Below the pieces are notes generated by a model. That model had not been told where the DNA came from, searched no databases, and saw nothing but the letters and a program-made list of their open reading frames with translations. Position numbers and translations under genes: made by a program. From assembly GCA_910584865.1 (NCBI GenBank), contig CAJUCE010000032.1:1-58943 (forward strand): a stretch of 58,943 nucleotides of DNA. Direction: 5' to 3'. The number at the start of each line of letters is the position of its first letter. Within the stretch, counting starts at the first letter, position 1. This DNA is from an uncultured Acetatifactor sp. Lineage in GTDB: Bacteria > Bacillota > Clostridia > Lachnospirales > Lachnospiraceae. Of this stretch, positions 1 through 6,886 are shown piece after piece.

Positions 1-216
1 CCACACGGACCTGAACCGTGCGCGTCTGCCAATTCCGCCATTCCTGCGAACAAATAGTATCTTACACTATTTCATTCCAAAAGTCAACAGGTATTTTACA
101 TTTTTTTCAAAAAAATTTTATGCACCCCCGCCGGCATCCAATCAATAATTCAAATCAGTCCGTTGAAAACGGAAACAGGTTCCAACGGAAAGCTCCAAAA
201 AGTATTACACTAAAAG

Positions 217-237
217 CCGCAGGCTTTCTACCTGCGG
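217..237 (-). terminator. Probable terminator hairpin at the end of the pilus/matrix locus
   Basis: A perfect 7-bp stem (CCGCAGG at one arm, CCTGCGG at the other) with a 7-nt loop overlaps the last codons of the SipW-type peptidase gene. Read on the minus strand it is followed by CTTTTAG, a short U-rich tract. It is the only hairpin in the first 227 bases, and no gene is visible there. It plausibly ends transcription of the whole leftward locus. Confidence 0.55.
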
Positions 238-761
238 TTTCTAAGGATTGTGGCCAACATGTGGAACATTACGCCGCAGCCCGTCAGGATCACAGCATAG
301 AGTTTCCCCGCATTGCCTGCCAGAAGGCTCATAATGATGCCCAGAACAGGGATATGGCACTCCACCCTCCCGATCAGGCTGTCATACCTCACCGGTTCCA
401 TGTCCTCTTCCCTGTTGGCATCGCCCTTTGTGATAAACTCCCCTTCCACATACCGGTTCTCCTCCACCCGGTGGGTGACCACGGATCCGTCCTTTCCAAA
501 GGCAATGACATCACCCTCCCGGATGGTGTCTGCGTCTGCCGCCTTCACATAGATCACGCTTCCCACCGGGATCTCCGGCTCCATGCTCCCGCTGACCACC
601 TCATAGATCTCGTACCCCATGAGCCGCGGCACCGTCAGCGGGAAAAATGCCGCTATCACCCCCACCAGAATCAGGGTTCCAAGTACACTGCAAAGGGCAG
701 GAAACATCTTCCCACCCTTTCCGCCCGAAGGATTCAGGGCTGATTCTAATTCATCCGTCAT
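228..761 (-). CDS. sipW: SipW-type signal peptidase I
   Basis: This 177-residue integral membrane protease belongs to the ER-type/SipW branch of signal peptidase I. Such enzymes cleave precursors of TasA/camelysin-type matrix proteins at the outer membrane face. A transmembrane segment spans about residues 21-42. The catalytic serine lies in the SGSMEP motif (Ser59), and the branch-specific histidine, in place of lysine, lies in VVTHRV (His97). A KGDAN motif supplies the conserved aspartate near residue 114, and a second hydrophobic stretch closes the C-terminus. The start is set by AAGGAAGAAG upstream of the ATG. It is the last gene of the leftward locus and follows two TasA-like genes, its expected substrates. 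Assignment to the family is firm; substrate identity is inferred from neighbours. Confidence 0.88.
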   Translation of the reverse strand: MTDELESALNPSGGKGGKMFPALCSVLGTLILVGVIAAFFPLTVPRLMGYEIYEVVSGSMEPEIPVGSVIYVKAADADTIREGDVIAFGKDGSVVTHRVEENRYVEGEFITKGDANREEDMEPVRYDSLIGRVECHIPVLGIIMSLLAGNAGKLYAVILTGCGVMFHMLATILRNRR

Positions 762-880
762 GATTCTTCTTCCTTAATTTAGTCGCTGTGCGACGGCACT
801 AAAAGGTAAAGCCCCTTCGGCACACTCTCATGCGCCTTCGCGATTTTACCACTGTCCCGCCCGAATACTTCAAGCCCGTC

Positions 881-1864
881 TCAATGTTTTACCTCTTCCG
901 GCTCCTTTTTCTTCTTCCTCTTCAGAATCAGGAAGTACCATGCTGCCGCCACCGCCCCCATGGCCAGTACAATTACCACAGGCACAGGGATTCCCAGAAG
1001 CCTGGCATCCGCCGCAATCGTCAAGAAATTGGACAGAGGGGTTTCCTCGTCATCCAGATCTCTCATCTGCTCCGGGGCATTTCCCGCAGGTATCGGATCA
1101 TCCGCAATCTCCTGTCCTCCTGTGGGAGCTCCCCCGCCGGGCGTCGTTTCATCGCCCACAGGCGTTCCCCCGCCGGGTACCGTGCCGTCATCCACAATCG
1201 GCAATTCCCCATCCGGCTGTACAGGCACCACCGTCACTCCGCCGGGCGGTACAGGTGCGGGAGCCGGAACAGGCGCGGGACCCGGAACCGACGGTTCCGC
1301 CGGCAGGTTGGGAGCCTCATCCCTCGTATATACAAAATCAAACACATTCTCCGCAGGATCTTTCTTCAAGGTCTTGACCAGGTTGTACGCCTCGGGTACC
1401 CATCCCTCGATATAGATATAGGCCACCACCGGACGGTCACCCACGTTCCCGTAATAAGTCTCGCTGGGAGCCAGAGGATTCCCCTCTGTATCCACGTAAT
1501 TGATGGTATAGGATGTGGCGTCCCCCAGGATTCCGTAGGCCACCACATAGTCCCTGTCGCCGGTCACCTGAAAGGAGGACGTCTGGGTGCTGTCACTGTT
1601 GTCCTTCCCGCTCTCCCGGATGCCCCTGATGTAATACTTGCTGTTGTCGTTCAGTGTCACCGCGTTGTAGTAGAAATTCACTCTGTCCCCGTAATGGAGC
1701 CCCTCGAAGACCATCATCTCTCCTTCCGCAAAGCTTCCCTGCTTTCCGGCAAAGAAACGCACCGTGTAAGTGTACTCCTCCCCTTTTGCGGAAACCGGCT
1801 GTACCGTCCCGAACAGCAGGCACAGGGACAGCACTGCATACAGTACTCGTTTTAACCTCTTCAT
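881..1864 (-). CDS. Secreted surface protein with MucBP-like domain and C-terminal membrane anchor
   Basis: This 327-residue protein has a signal peptide (residues 1-26, ending VSA). A compact N-terminal region is followed by a MucBP-like segment around SYTINYVDTEGNPL (about residues 117-180). A Pro/Gly-rich stalk (about 185-260) precedes a DDEETPLSNF motif, a transmembrane helix (about 293-312) and a basic tail KRKKKK. There is no LPXTG. The DEETPL-type motif resembles the ends of other Firmicute Cna-type surface proteins, so anchoring may be by the helix alone or by an unrecognised sorting signal. It lies 4 bp downstream of the preceding gene, which suggests translational coupling. A role in adhesion or matrix attachment is inferred; MucBP domains are known from mucin-binding proteins. 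Confidence 0.7.
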   Translation of the reverse strand: MKRLKRVLYAVLSLCLLFGTVQPVSAKGEEYTYTVRFFAGKQGSFAEGEMMVFEGLHYGDRVNFYYNAVTLNDNSKYYIRGIRESGKDNSDSTQTSSFQVTGDRDYVVAYGILGDATSYTINYVDTEGNPLAPSETYYGNVGDRPVVAYIYIEGWVPEAYNLVKTLKKDPAENVFDFVYTRDEAPNLPAEPSVPGPAPVPAPAPVPPGGVTVVPVQPDGELPIVDDGTVPGGGTPVGDETTPGGGAPTGGQEIADDPIPAGNAPEQMRDLDDEETPLSNFLTIAADARLLGIPVPVVIVLAMGAVAAAWYFLILKRKKKKEPEEVKH

Positions 1865-1868
1865 CCTC

Positions 1869-2699
1869 CTATGCCTCCTTTTTGTTTTTTCTGTGTTCCC
1901 TGAAACAGTAGATGCAGTAGATCAGGAGGATTAGTCCTGTCACTCCGCAGACAGCCGCATACAGAGGGAGCTGGCTCTCGTCACTGGTCCGTACAATGCC
2001 GGTTCCCCGCCCCGGGTTGGGCGTGGGCTGGGTGTCATCCACCGGCTGGGGCGGATTTCCGGGTTCTTCCTGATCCGGCCTCACAGGCAGGTCATCCCGC
2101 ATCTCCACCGCAAAGTTCATCTGCAGATCCGCCAGGGTGTCCTGGTAATGGTTGCCCTGGGTCTCGCCGTCCAGCGCCACCTCCAGGGTAATCTTGCCGC
2201 CCTCCCCGTTTTGAATGGTATCCAGGTAAAAATAATCCCTTAAAGCGTTTGTTGCCGAGTGAAGCCCCTCTCCCATATGGGTAAGCATATCATCCACACT
2301 GTTATACTCGCCGCCCACGGTGTCGCTGTCAAACAACGCCTCCACCACACCGTCCTTATCCGTGTAAAACAGCCGGTAGGTGTAAGCGCCTCCTCCCGTC
2401 TGGCTGTTGGCGCTTCTGTCCTCCAGGGAGTACAGAACCTCGTTCTGCATATACCAGTCTGTTGTAGTCGGATTGGTGTTCTTCAGATCCAGTGTGATGA
2501 TCACATTATCGCCGGGCTGCATTCCGCTGACCACATCATTGATGTCCGCCGTGGAAAAGCTGCTCACCATTTCCCTGTCGGAGGTAAACGCAACATTCCA
2601 GTTGTCATCGCCGTAAAAAGTCTCCGCGTGAACCGGAATGCCCGAACCCAAAACCATCAGGCCGGACAGCAGCCCCATAAAAATTCCCTGCTTTCTCAT
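1869..2699 (-). CDS. Secreted surface protein with sortase-like C-terminal region
   Basis: The protein has 276 residues, a signal peptide (residues 1-25, VHA cleavage) and an all-beta-looking ectodomain. A Pro-rich linker (about 205-230) is followed by the stretch IVRTSDESQLPLYAAV, a hydrophobic helix and the basic tail FREHRKNKKEA. The layout TSDESQLPLY then helix resembles sorting regions of the TGDxxxxxxY kind seen at the end of many clostridial surface proteins, with Ser in place of Gly. No catalytic motif is visible. An AGGAGGAGC ribosome binding site precedes the ATG. It lies between the TasA-like genes and the MucBP-like gene and is probably co-transcribed with them. It may be an anchor or minor subunit of the fibre; that role is inferred. 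Confidence 0.65.
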   Translation of the reverse strand: MRKQGIFMGLLSGLMVLGSGIPVHAETFYGDDNWNVAFTSDREMVSSFSTADINDVVSGMQPGDNVIITLDLKNTNPTTTDWYMQNEVLYSLEDRSANSQTGGGAYTYRLFYTDKDGVVEALFDSDTVGGEYNSVDDMLTHMGEGLHSATNALRDYFYLDTIQNGEGGKITLEVALDGETQGNHYQDTLADLQMNFAVEMRDDLPVRPDQEEPGNPPQPVDDTQPTPNPGRGTGIVRTSDESQLPLYAAVCGVTGLILLIYCIYCFREHRKNKKEA

Positions 2700-2712
2700 G
2701 CGCTCCTCCTTT

Positions 2713-3519
2713 CTATTCCACAGAGTCTGTGAGACTTAAAATCCCGTCCTGGAAAGAAACCCGTTTTCCCCACGCGCTCCAGATGGCGTCCTCTGCATTG
2801 TGCTCCTGCACCGCGTCCACTTCCACCTCGATCTGGAACTTCACGCCGTCATAATCATATGTGGTGATAATGGTGGTGTAGTTTCCCTCCTGCTTCGTCT
2901 CCTGGGTCACTTTCTTTGCAATGCTGTCGTCAATGGTCAGGGTATCCGCAAAAAGGGGCGTTTCCGAAGTCCCCTCTCCCTGAGCGTACAGCAGCTTGTT
3001 ATAATAAAGCACGGTGCGCTCCTCGGTTCTGGCTCCCTCGTCCTCGATCCAGTCCGTCCCAAGGTTCACCAGATGCAGGTCGATCAGATCCGGGGAAAGG
3101 TCACGAAGCTTTTTCCCCTCTGGATCCAGCCAGTATTTATAAATGCTCACACGGACATACTGGTTGATGGTTCCGGAATTCCTGACATTCAGATTCTCCT
3201 GATAAGTCTTTCCCAGGGTCAGCGACTCTCCTTCCGGAAGCATGTTCTCCAGAAGGACTCCCGTATGTTCATTCCAGGTTCCGTCCCCGGCACTGTTATA
3301 ATCCCTCCAGGAAACTTCCTTCCCATTTTCTATCAGTCCCACACCGATATCGTACATCTGGATCCGGGATGTATAAGTCTCCGAATAGTAGGTCAGGGCC
3401 GCCCGGGTTCCCCCGATGGAGCCGCCCAGAAGCATGGCAACCGCCACGACGAACAGCACTACTGTCACCAGGGGGGATACTGCTTTGATCCGCTTTTTAC
3501 GCTTCTCCTGCTTCTTCAT
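2713..3519 (-). CDS. TasA/camelysin-like SipW-dependent matrix protein
   Basis: This 268-residue protein has a highly basic N-terminus (KKQEKRKKRIK). A hydrophobic helix (about 14-37) ends in a GTRAALTYYSE segment, like the SipW-processed leader of TasA/camelysin-type proteins. The mature part begins near the Ala-Leu junction and contains SGTINQYVRVSIYKYW, matching the beta-strand pattern found in this group. Members form extracellular fibres or surface proteases in Bacillus; function here is by analogy only. The gene overlaps the upstream gene by 4 bp (ATGA), so the two are translationally coupled. A SipW-type peptidase lies three genes downstream, which fits a processing pair. Confidence 0.72.
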   Translation of the reverse strand: MKKQEKRKKRIKAVSPLVTVVLFVVAVAMLLGGSIGGTRAALTYYSETYTSRIQMYDIGVGLIENGKEVSWRDYNSAGDGTWNEHTGVLLENMLPEGESLTLGKTYQENLNVRNSGTINQYVRVSIYKYWLDPEGKKLRDLSPDLIDLHLVNLGTDWIEDEGARTEERTVLYYNKLLYAQGEGTSETPLFADTLTIDDSIAKKVTQETKQEGNYTTIITTYDYDGVKFQIEVEVDAVQEHNAEDAIWSAWGKRVSFQDGILSLTDSVE

Positions 3520-4265
3520 GATTCACCCCCTCCTTCCGTGGTTCCCGTCTCCGTGCCGGCAGAATTCACTGCATCTTCGTCTTCACGGCTGCCAGATTCT
3601 CCCCCCGTACTGCCTTCCTGAATACCAGACCTTCCTGTTGCTGCATCTTCCTGACTGTCAGTGCTTCCTGCAACTGCGCCTTCCTGGCTGTCATTCGTCC
3701 TCCCGGTGCCGGCATTTTCCGTCTCCCTGTCATCTTCCTCCTTCCCGGTGCTGACCGTGCTTCCGGTATCCAGAATCTCACTCCAGTCCGTCTCCTGCAC
3801 CGAGTAAGGCGTTCCGTCCTCGTGGTGCTTTACAGGAGTACTCTCGTAAATGACCACCACATTGAAACTCTCCATGGCCTCCGGCTCCTCAGATATCCCT
3901 TCAATTTTCAGATCCAGGGGTGCCGTGGTTCCCCCACCGTTTACTATTGAATTGTAATAATGATATCCGTCACTTCCCAATGTCCAGCCTTCCCCGGAAT
4001 ATACTATGGTGTACTGGCTTCCGCAGAAAGCCCTGACCCGAATGTACACCGGCTCCGCGCTTTCCTCGTTGGCGATCACCACATGCTTGGTCCAGTCCGT
4101 GAAATCCTCCGTGATCTCCGTCCTGTCCCCCAGGCGGATGGTATAACCCCCCGCCGCCTCCGCGTAGGTGGTAAAATAAGACCAGGCCGTCCCGATTCCG
4201 GCAGATGCAACTGTGACCGCTGCCGCCAGGGCAAGTATTCCGGGGTAATATCTTCTCTTCCTCAT
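3516..4265 (-). CDS. Second TasA/camelysin-like SipW-dependent protein with acidic, low-complexity tail
   Basis: The protein has 249 residues. The N-terminal helix and the segment GTAWSYFTTYAEAAGG form a classic TasA-type leader, in which an aromatic-rich stretch follows the cleavage site. The central domain (about 35-160) is beta-rich, with HVVIANEESAEPVYIRVRAF typical of this fold. From about residue 165 the chain becomes a Ser/Thr/Glu/Gly/Asp-rich tail with imperfect SQEGA, SQEDA and IQEGS repeats and no anchor. The GGAGAGGTGAAG ribosome binding site fixes the start, and the stop overlaps the next ATG. It may be the major secreted fibre protein or a partner of the adjacent TasA-like protein. 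Confidence 0.75.
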   Translation of the reverse strand: MRKRRYYPGILALAAAVTVASAGIGTAWSYFTTYAEAAGGYTIRLGDRTEITEDFTDWTKHVVIANEESAEPVYIRVRAFCGSQYTIVYSGEGWTLGSDGYHYYNSIVNGGGTTAPLDLKIEGISEEPEAMESFNVVVIYESTPVKHHEDGTPYSVQETDWSEILDTGSTVSTGKEEDDRETENAGTGRTNDSQEGAVAGSTDSQEDAATGRSGIQEGSTGGESGSREDEDAVNSAGTETGTTEGGGES

Positions 4266-4290
4266 ATCTCTTCACCTCTCCAGTTTACAG

Positions 4291-5478
4291 TCACTCATTC
4301 CGACTTCCCGCAGGCGGCTCACCCTGGTTTCCTGCCGCATCCTGAGCCGGACTGGAATACCAGTTCCACCTGCCCGCTTCCTCATCATATACAAACTGGT
4401 TCTTAATTCCGTGACCGTTGGTTCTGCGTCCGTCATACTCATTTTCAAACTCCACGGAAACCACACTGTCCGCCCCAATGACGGCTGTGCGGTCCCCCGG
4501 CACCGTCAGTTCGTAACTGGAACCGCTGTACACCTCCGTGACAGTAACCTCGGCCCCGGCAGGAATCCGGTTCAGGACCACGCTCTCCTGTCCTGCCGCC
4601 GTGAAGGTGATGCTTTCCACGTTGCTGTAAACCACTTCGCCATTCAGCCTTCCGGTCACTTCGAAGACGAAGGTTGCAGATTCCTGGATGCCTCCCATGG
4701 TCTCGTATTCGGACAAGGTCTTGACGATCTCCAGGGAGCCGTAACGGGAAAGCCGCTCCGGCTTCAGGTTCACCGCCATGTCAAAGATCCAGTCTCCCGG
4801 GTTCGCCGTATTGACCACGCCGTCCGCGTCCGCCTGTTTCGCGGGCAGGGATACCAACTGGGGCAGGAATGCGTAGCTATGCTGTTCAGAGTTGGCAATG
4901 GTAGCGATCCTGACACTCTCTTCCCCGATCGCTTCATCCTTCTGCCTGATTTCCATTTTATAATCTGACACATCTGTCAGGTTGGAGCCCCTTGCCACCA
5001 TCAGGTACATGCCTGCATCCAAGCCTTCTATCCTGCTGCCTGTGGGAACGCCGCTTCCGGTTACCGGGGTACCCGGACTGTTCTCATCCAACACAATGGC
5101 TGCCGCCTGCTGCGCCAACGCCTCCCAACTGCCTGCAAACGGTTGGTTACTGCCCCCCTGGTTCCCGTCCGCTCCCGGAATGTCCAGGTCATATCCCGGC
5201 ATCAGTTCGTAATGGTAAGTATCGTATCCCGGCGTCTTGACAGCCCTGGCGATCCTATACAGATCCACCACCACCCCGGCTCCCGCCAGATCCTCCCCGA
5301 ATCTGTCCGCCTCCTCCTTGTCCGGATCCTCCGGATAGACGGTCAGGGAACAGCTTCCGGCCACAAAGCCTTCCGCGTCTGCCTCCAGCGGCGCGGCTGT
5401 GCCTGCCATGGGATCCGCAATGCACATGCCGAATACCAGTGTTGCCGCGGCTAATAGAGATATCCATCTTCTTTTCAT
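4291..5478 (-). CDS. Secreted DUF5979/Cna_B-like fimbrial-type protein lacking a cell-wall anchor
   Basis: The protein has 395 residues and a signal peptide (about 1-28). The N-terminal half (about 40-215) resembles pilin N-domains, with GLDAGMYLMVARG near residue 150. The second half holds a transthyretin-like DUF5979 repeat that starts with GSLEIVKTL and ends with VSVEFENEYD (about 247-345). No LPXTG motif, transmembrane helix or basic tail follows; the protein ends in PPAGSRNE. It is therefore either released, incorporated without its own anchor, or truncated. The AGGAGG site and ATG follow directly after the tandem hairpin element at 5493-5723, which is likely part of its 5-prime leader. 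Confidence 0.72.
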   Translation of the reverse strand: MKRRWISLLAAATLVFGMCIADPMAGTAAPLEADAEGFVAGSCSLTVYPEDPDKEEADRFGEDLAGAGVVVDLYRIARAVKTPGYDTYHYELMPGYDLDIPGADGNQGGSNQPFAGSWEALAQQAAAIVLDENSPGTPVTGSGVPTGSRIEGLDAGMYLMVARGSNLTDVSDYKMEIRQKDEAIGEESVRIATIANSEQHSYAFLPQLVSLPAKQADADGVVNTANPGDWIFDMAVNLKPERLSRYGSLEIVKTLSEYETMGGIQESATFVFEVTGRLNGEVVYSNVESITFTAAGQESVVLNRIPAGAEVTVTEVYSGSSYELTVPGDRTAVIGADSVVSVEFENEYDGRRTNGHGIKNQFVYDEEAGRWNWYSSPAQDAAGNQGEPPAGSRNE

Positions 5479-5507
5479 GAGCAGTTCCTCCTAATTAATA
5501 GTCCCGT

Positions 5508-5595
5508 AACATCCTGTCCAGTACCAGGACACATCATAAGCTTTCCGGCCGCATAAGAGCGCGCTCGTAAACCTATGGGCACTGGACAGGATGTT
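5508..5595 (-). ncRNA. Gene-proximal copy of an unassigned structured leader RNA
   Basis: Read on the minus strand, arms AACATCCTGTCCAGTGCC and GGTACTGGACAGGATGTT pair over 18 positions with a single G-U. They enclose a loop of 52 nt that shares CCATAG, TTACG, CGCGCTC, ATGCGG and CGGAAA with the distal copy. The hairpin ends about 30 nt before the ATG of the fimbrial-type gene. It matches none of the riboswitch consensus sequences I can recall, including c-di-GMP-I. A role as an attenuator or ligand-sensing element is inferred. Confidence 0.5.
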
Positions 5596-5613
5596 ACTGT
5601 TATTAGTTCCGCA

Positions 5614-5699
5614 AAAGCCCCTCCGGTACCAGAACACTGCACAGAATTTCCGACCGCATTGAGCGCGTCCGTAATTTCTATGGGCACTGGATAGACTTT
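5614..5699 (-). ncRNA. Distal copy of the unassigned structured leader RNA
   Basis: The arms AAAGTCTATCCAGTGCC and GGTACCGGAGGGGCTTT pair at 15 of 17 positions, counting G-U. Compared with the proximal copy, two base pairs change on both sides together (T-A to G-C, and C-G to A-T). Others shift from Watson-Crick to G-U. The internal loop keeps the same conserved blocks. Compensatory change between tandem copies is the main evidence that the RNA structure is maintained. Confidence 0.5.
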
Positions 5700-5744
5700 C
5701 ACTGTATTATTAGTTCCGTAAAAGTACATCTTCCTTCTGAATGC

Positions 5745-6650
5745 TTATTCCTCTAAATTGTCTTTCCGCAGTTCGTTCAGAATTTCTTTCTTTGTCATTT
5801 TCCGCCCTTTGACACTGCTGACGATCACCATAATGGTCAGTGTCACGAACAGAAGCGGAATTCCCACGGCGGGAATTACAACGTAGGTCGGTATGCGGAC
5901 GGCTTCCGCTACTACCACTACTTCACCGGCGATGTTCTCGATGCGCTTGCCGCGCACAAGCATGCGGTGACTGTTCACTCCATAAGGAGTACATGTAACC
6001 AGGGTACAGTAATCTCTTCCGGGCTTTATAGCCAGTTCGTCTGTCTCTTCCGGAAGAACAATCCGGATCTGATCTACCATGTATGTGATAGTCTGCTCCA
6101 GAATATTAATTGTAAAAATGTCTCCCTCAACTATCTGGTCTAAGTCTGAAAAAAGCTTTGCACTGGGAAGCCCCCGGTGACCGGACAATATGGCATGGGT
6201 CCTCTCGCCTCCTACAGGAAGGGAAGAGCCCGGTATGTGCCCCACTGCGATCTGAAGCACTGATTCCTCTACGGTGTGGTAAATCGGCAGATTTACACCG
6301 ATAGCCGATATCTGGACATAACCCATTATTCCGGTTCCTGTCACATCCAACAGGCTGTTGTATTCCTCCAACTCTTCCTCTGTAAGAACAAAATCCACGC
6401 CATTCTGAAGCTTGGTATTATACTTCCTCGCTGCTTCCAGCATGGTCTCCCGTTCCTGTCCCGACAGTTCTTCCACGGCACTCACATACCCTGCGATCGC
6501 CTTTGTTGCATGCATGGAATTCCACCAGTCACTAACGGAAGGATAAAGTAAGATTCCTACGCCTGCCAGCAATATTACAAGTAAAATAATCGTTGAGATC
6601 GAGGGGCCTCTTTTTGTCCGCCGCTTCTTTTTCTCTTCTTTCTTTTTCAT
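5745..6650 (-). CDS. srtC: Class C (pilin-polymerising) sortase
   Basis: This 301-residue transpeptidase would link LPXTG pilins into covalent polymers. It has an N-terminal basic stretch and transmembrane helix (about 18-37), then the sortase barrel. The catalytic His lies in LSGHRG (about 158), Cys in TLVTCTP (about 220) and Arg in NSHRMLVRG (about 229). A C-terminal hydrophobic helix (about 253-279) is typical of class C. No clear DPW/DPF lid motif precedes the barrel. A GTG in frame lies 12 bases upstream, but GTGGGGA is well spaced for the ATG at 6650, so that start is chosen. It follows the backbone pilin after a 236-bp spacer and is its likely polymerase. Confidence 0.9.
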   Translation of the reverse strand: MKKKEEKKKRRTKRGPSISTIILLVILLAGVGILLYPSVSDWWNSMHATKAIAGYVSAVEELSGQERETMLEAARKYNTKLQNGVDFVLTEEELEEYNSLLDVTGTGIMGYVQISAIGVNLPIYHTVEESVLQIAVGHIPGSSLPVGGERTHAILSGHRGLPSAKLFSDLDQIVEGDIFTINILEQTITYMVDQIRIVLPEETDELAIKPGRDYCTLVTCTPYGVNSHRMLVRGKRIENIAGEVVVVAEAVRIPTYVVIPAVGIPLLFVTLTIMVIVSSVKGRKMTKKEILNELRKDNLEE

Positions 6651-6662
6651 AGGTTTCCCCAC

Positions 6663-6886
6663 AATATGTTTTATGGTGGTCCTTTAAGCCGGGATGGCTC
6701 AGCCACCTGCTGACGTTGGCCGGATACCAGCATGCGTCTCCGCATCTGTTCCGTTGCTCACCACACACCACGGGAAGGTGCCAGCTACGTGCGGTAAAGC
6801 CAGGGACGGGACATCCCCATCCCCGGCGAAATACTTCTTAGACAACGAATTTCTTAATGAAACTGTCCTATTAGATGTCGTTGACC
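6663..6886 (-). other. Structured spacer between pilin and sortase genes
   Basis: This intergenic stretch has no credible coding frame. It is rich in stems when read on the minus strand. The strongest is GCCGGGGATGGG / CCCGTCCCTGGC at 6799-6826 (12 pairs, two of them G-U). There is also ATGCG-GAGA-CGCAT with a GNRA-type loop, and TGGC-TGA-GCCA. No run of U follows the strong stem, so it could be an mRNA-processing or attenuation site that sets the pilin to sortase ratio. That role is inferred. Confidence 0.4.

Larger units (their letters stand above)
5493..5723 (-). repeat. Tandem direct repeat (about 107-bp period) between sortase and fimbrial gene
   Basis: A spacer motif reading TTACGGAACTAATAA on the minus strand occurs three times (ends near 5723, 5617 and 5509). 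Between the copies lie two related hairpins of about 88 bp. The period is 106-108 bp. The repeat copies differ in sequence but keep the same fold, which points to an RNA function rather than a simple tandem duplication. Confidence 0.75.

Noticed and set aside
830..1855. 341-codon plus-strand frame opposite the MucBP-like surface protein
   Set aside because: The minus-strand gene has a signal peptide, domain features and an anchor; the opposite frame has none.
5479..5744. Small gene of 84 codons or a c-di-GMP riboswitch
   Set aside because: The frame has no credible start site and the repeat period is not a multiple of three throughout; the CAAACC and GGGACGCAAAG blocks of c-di-GMP-I are absent.
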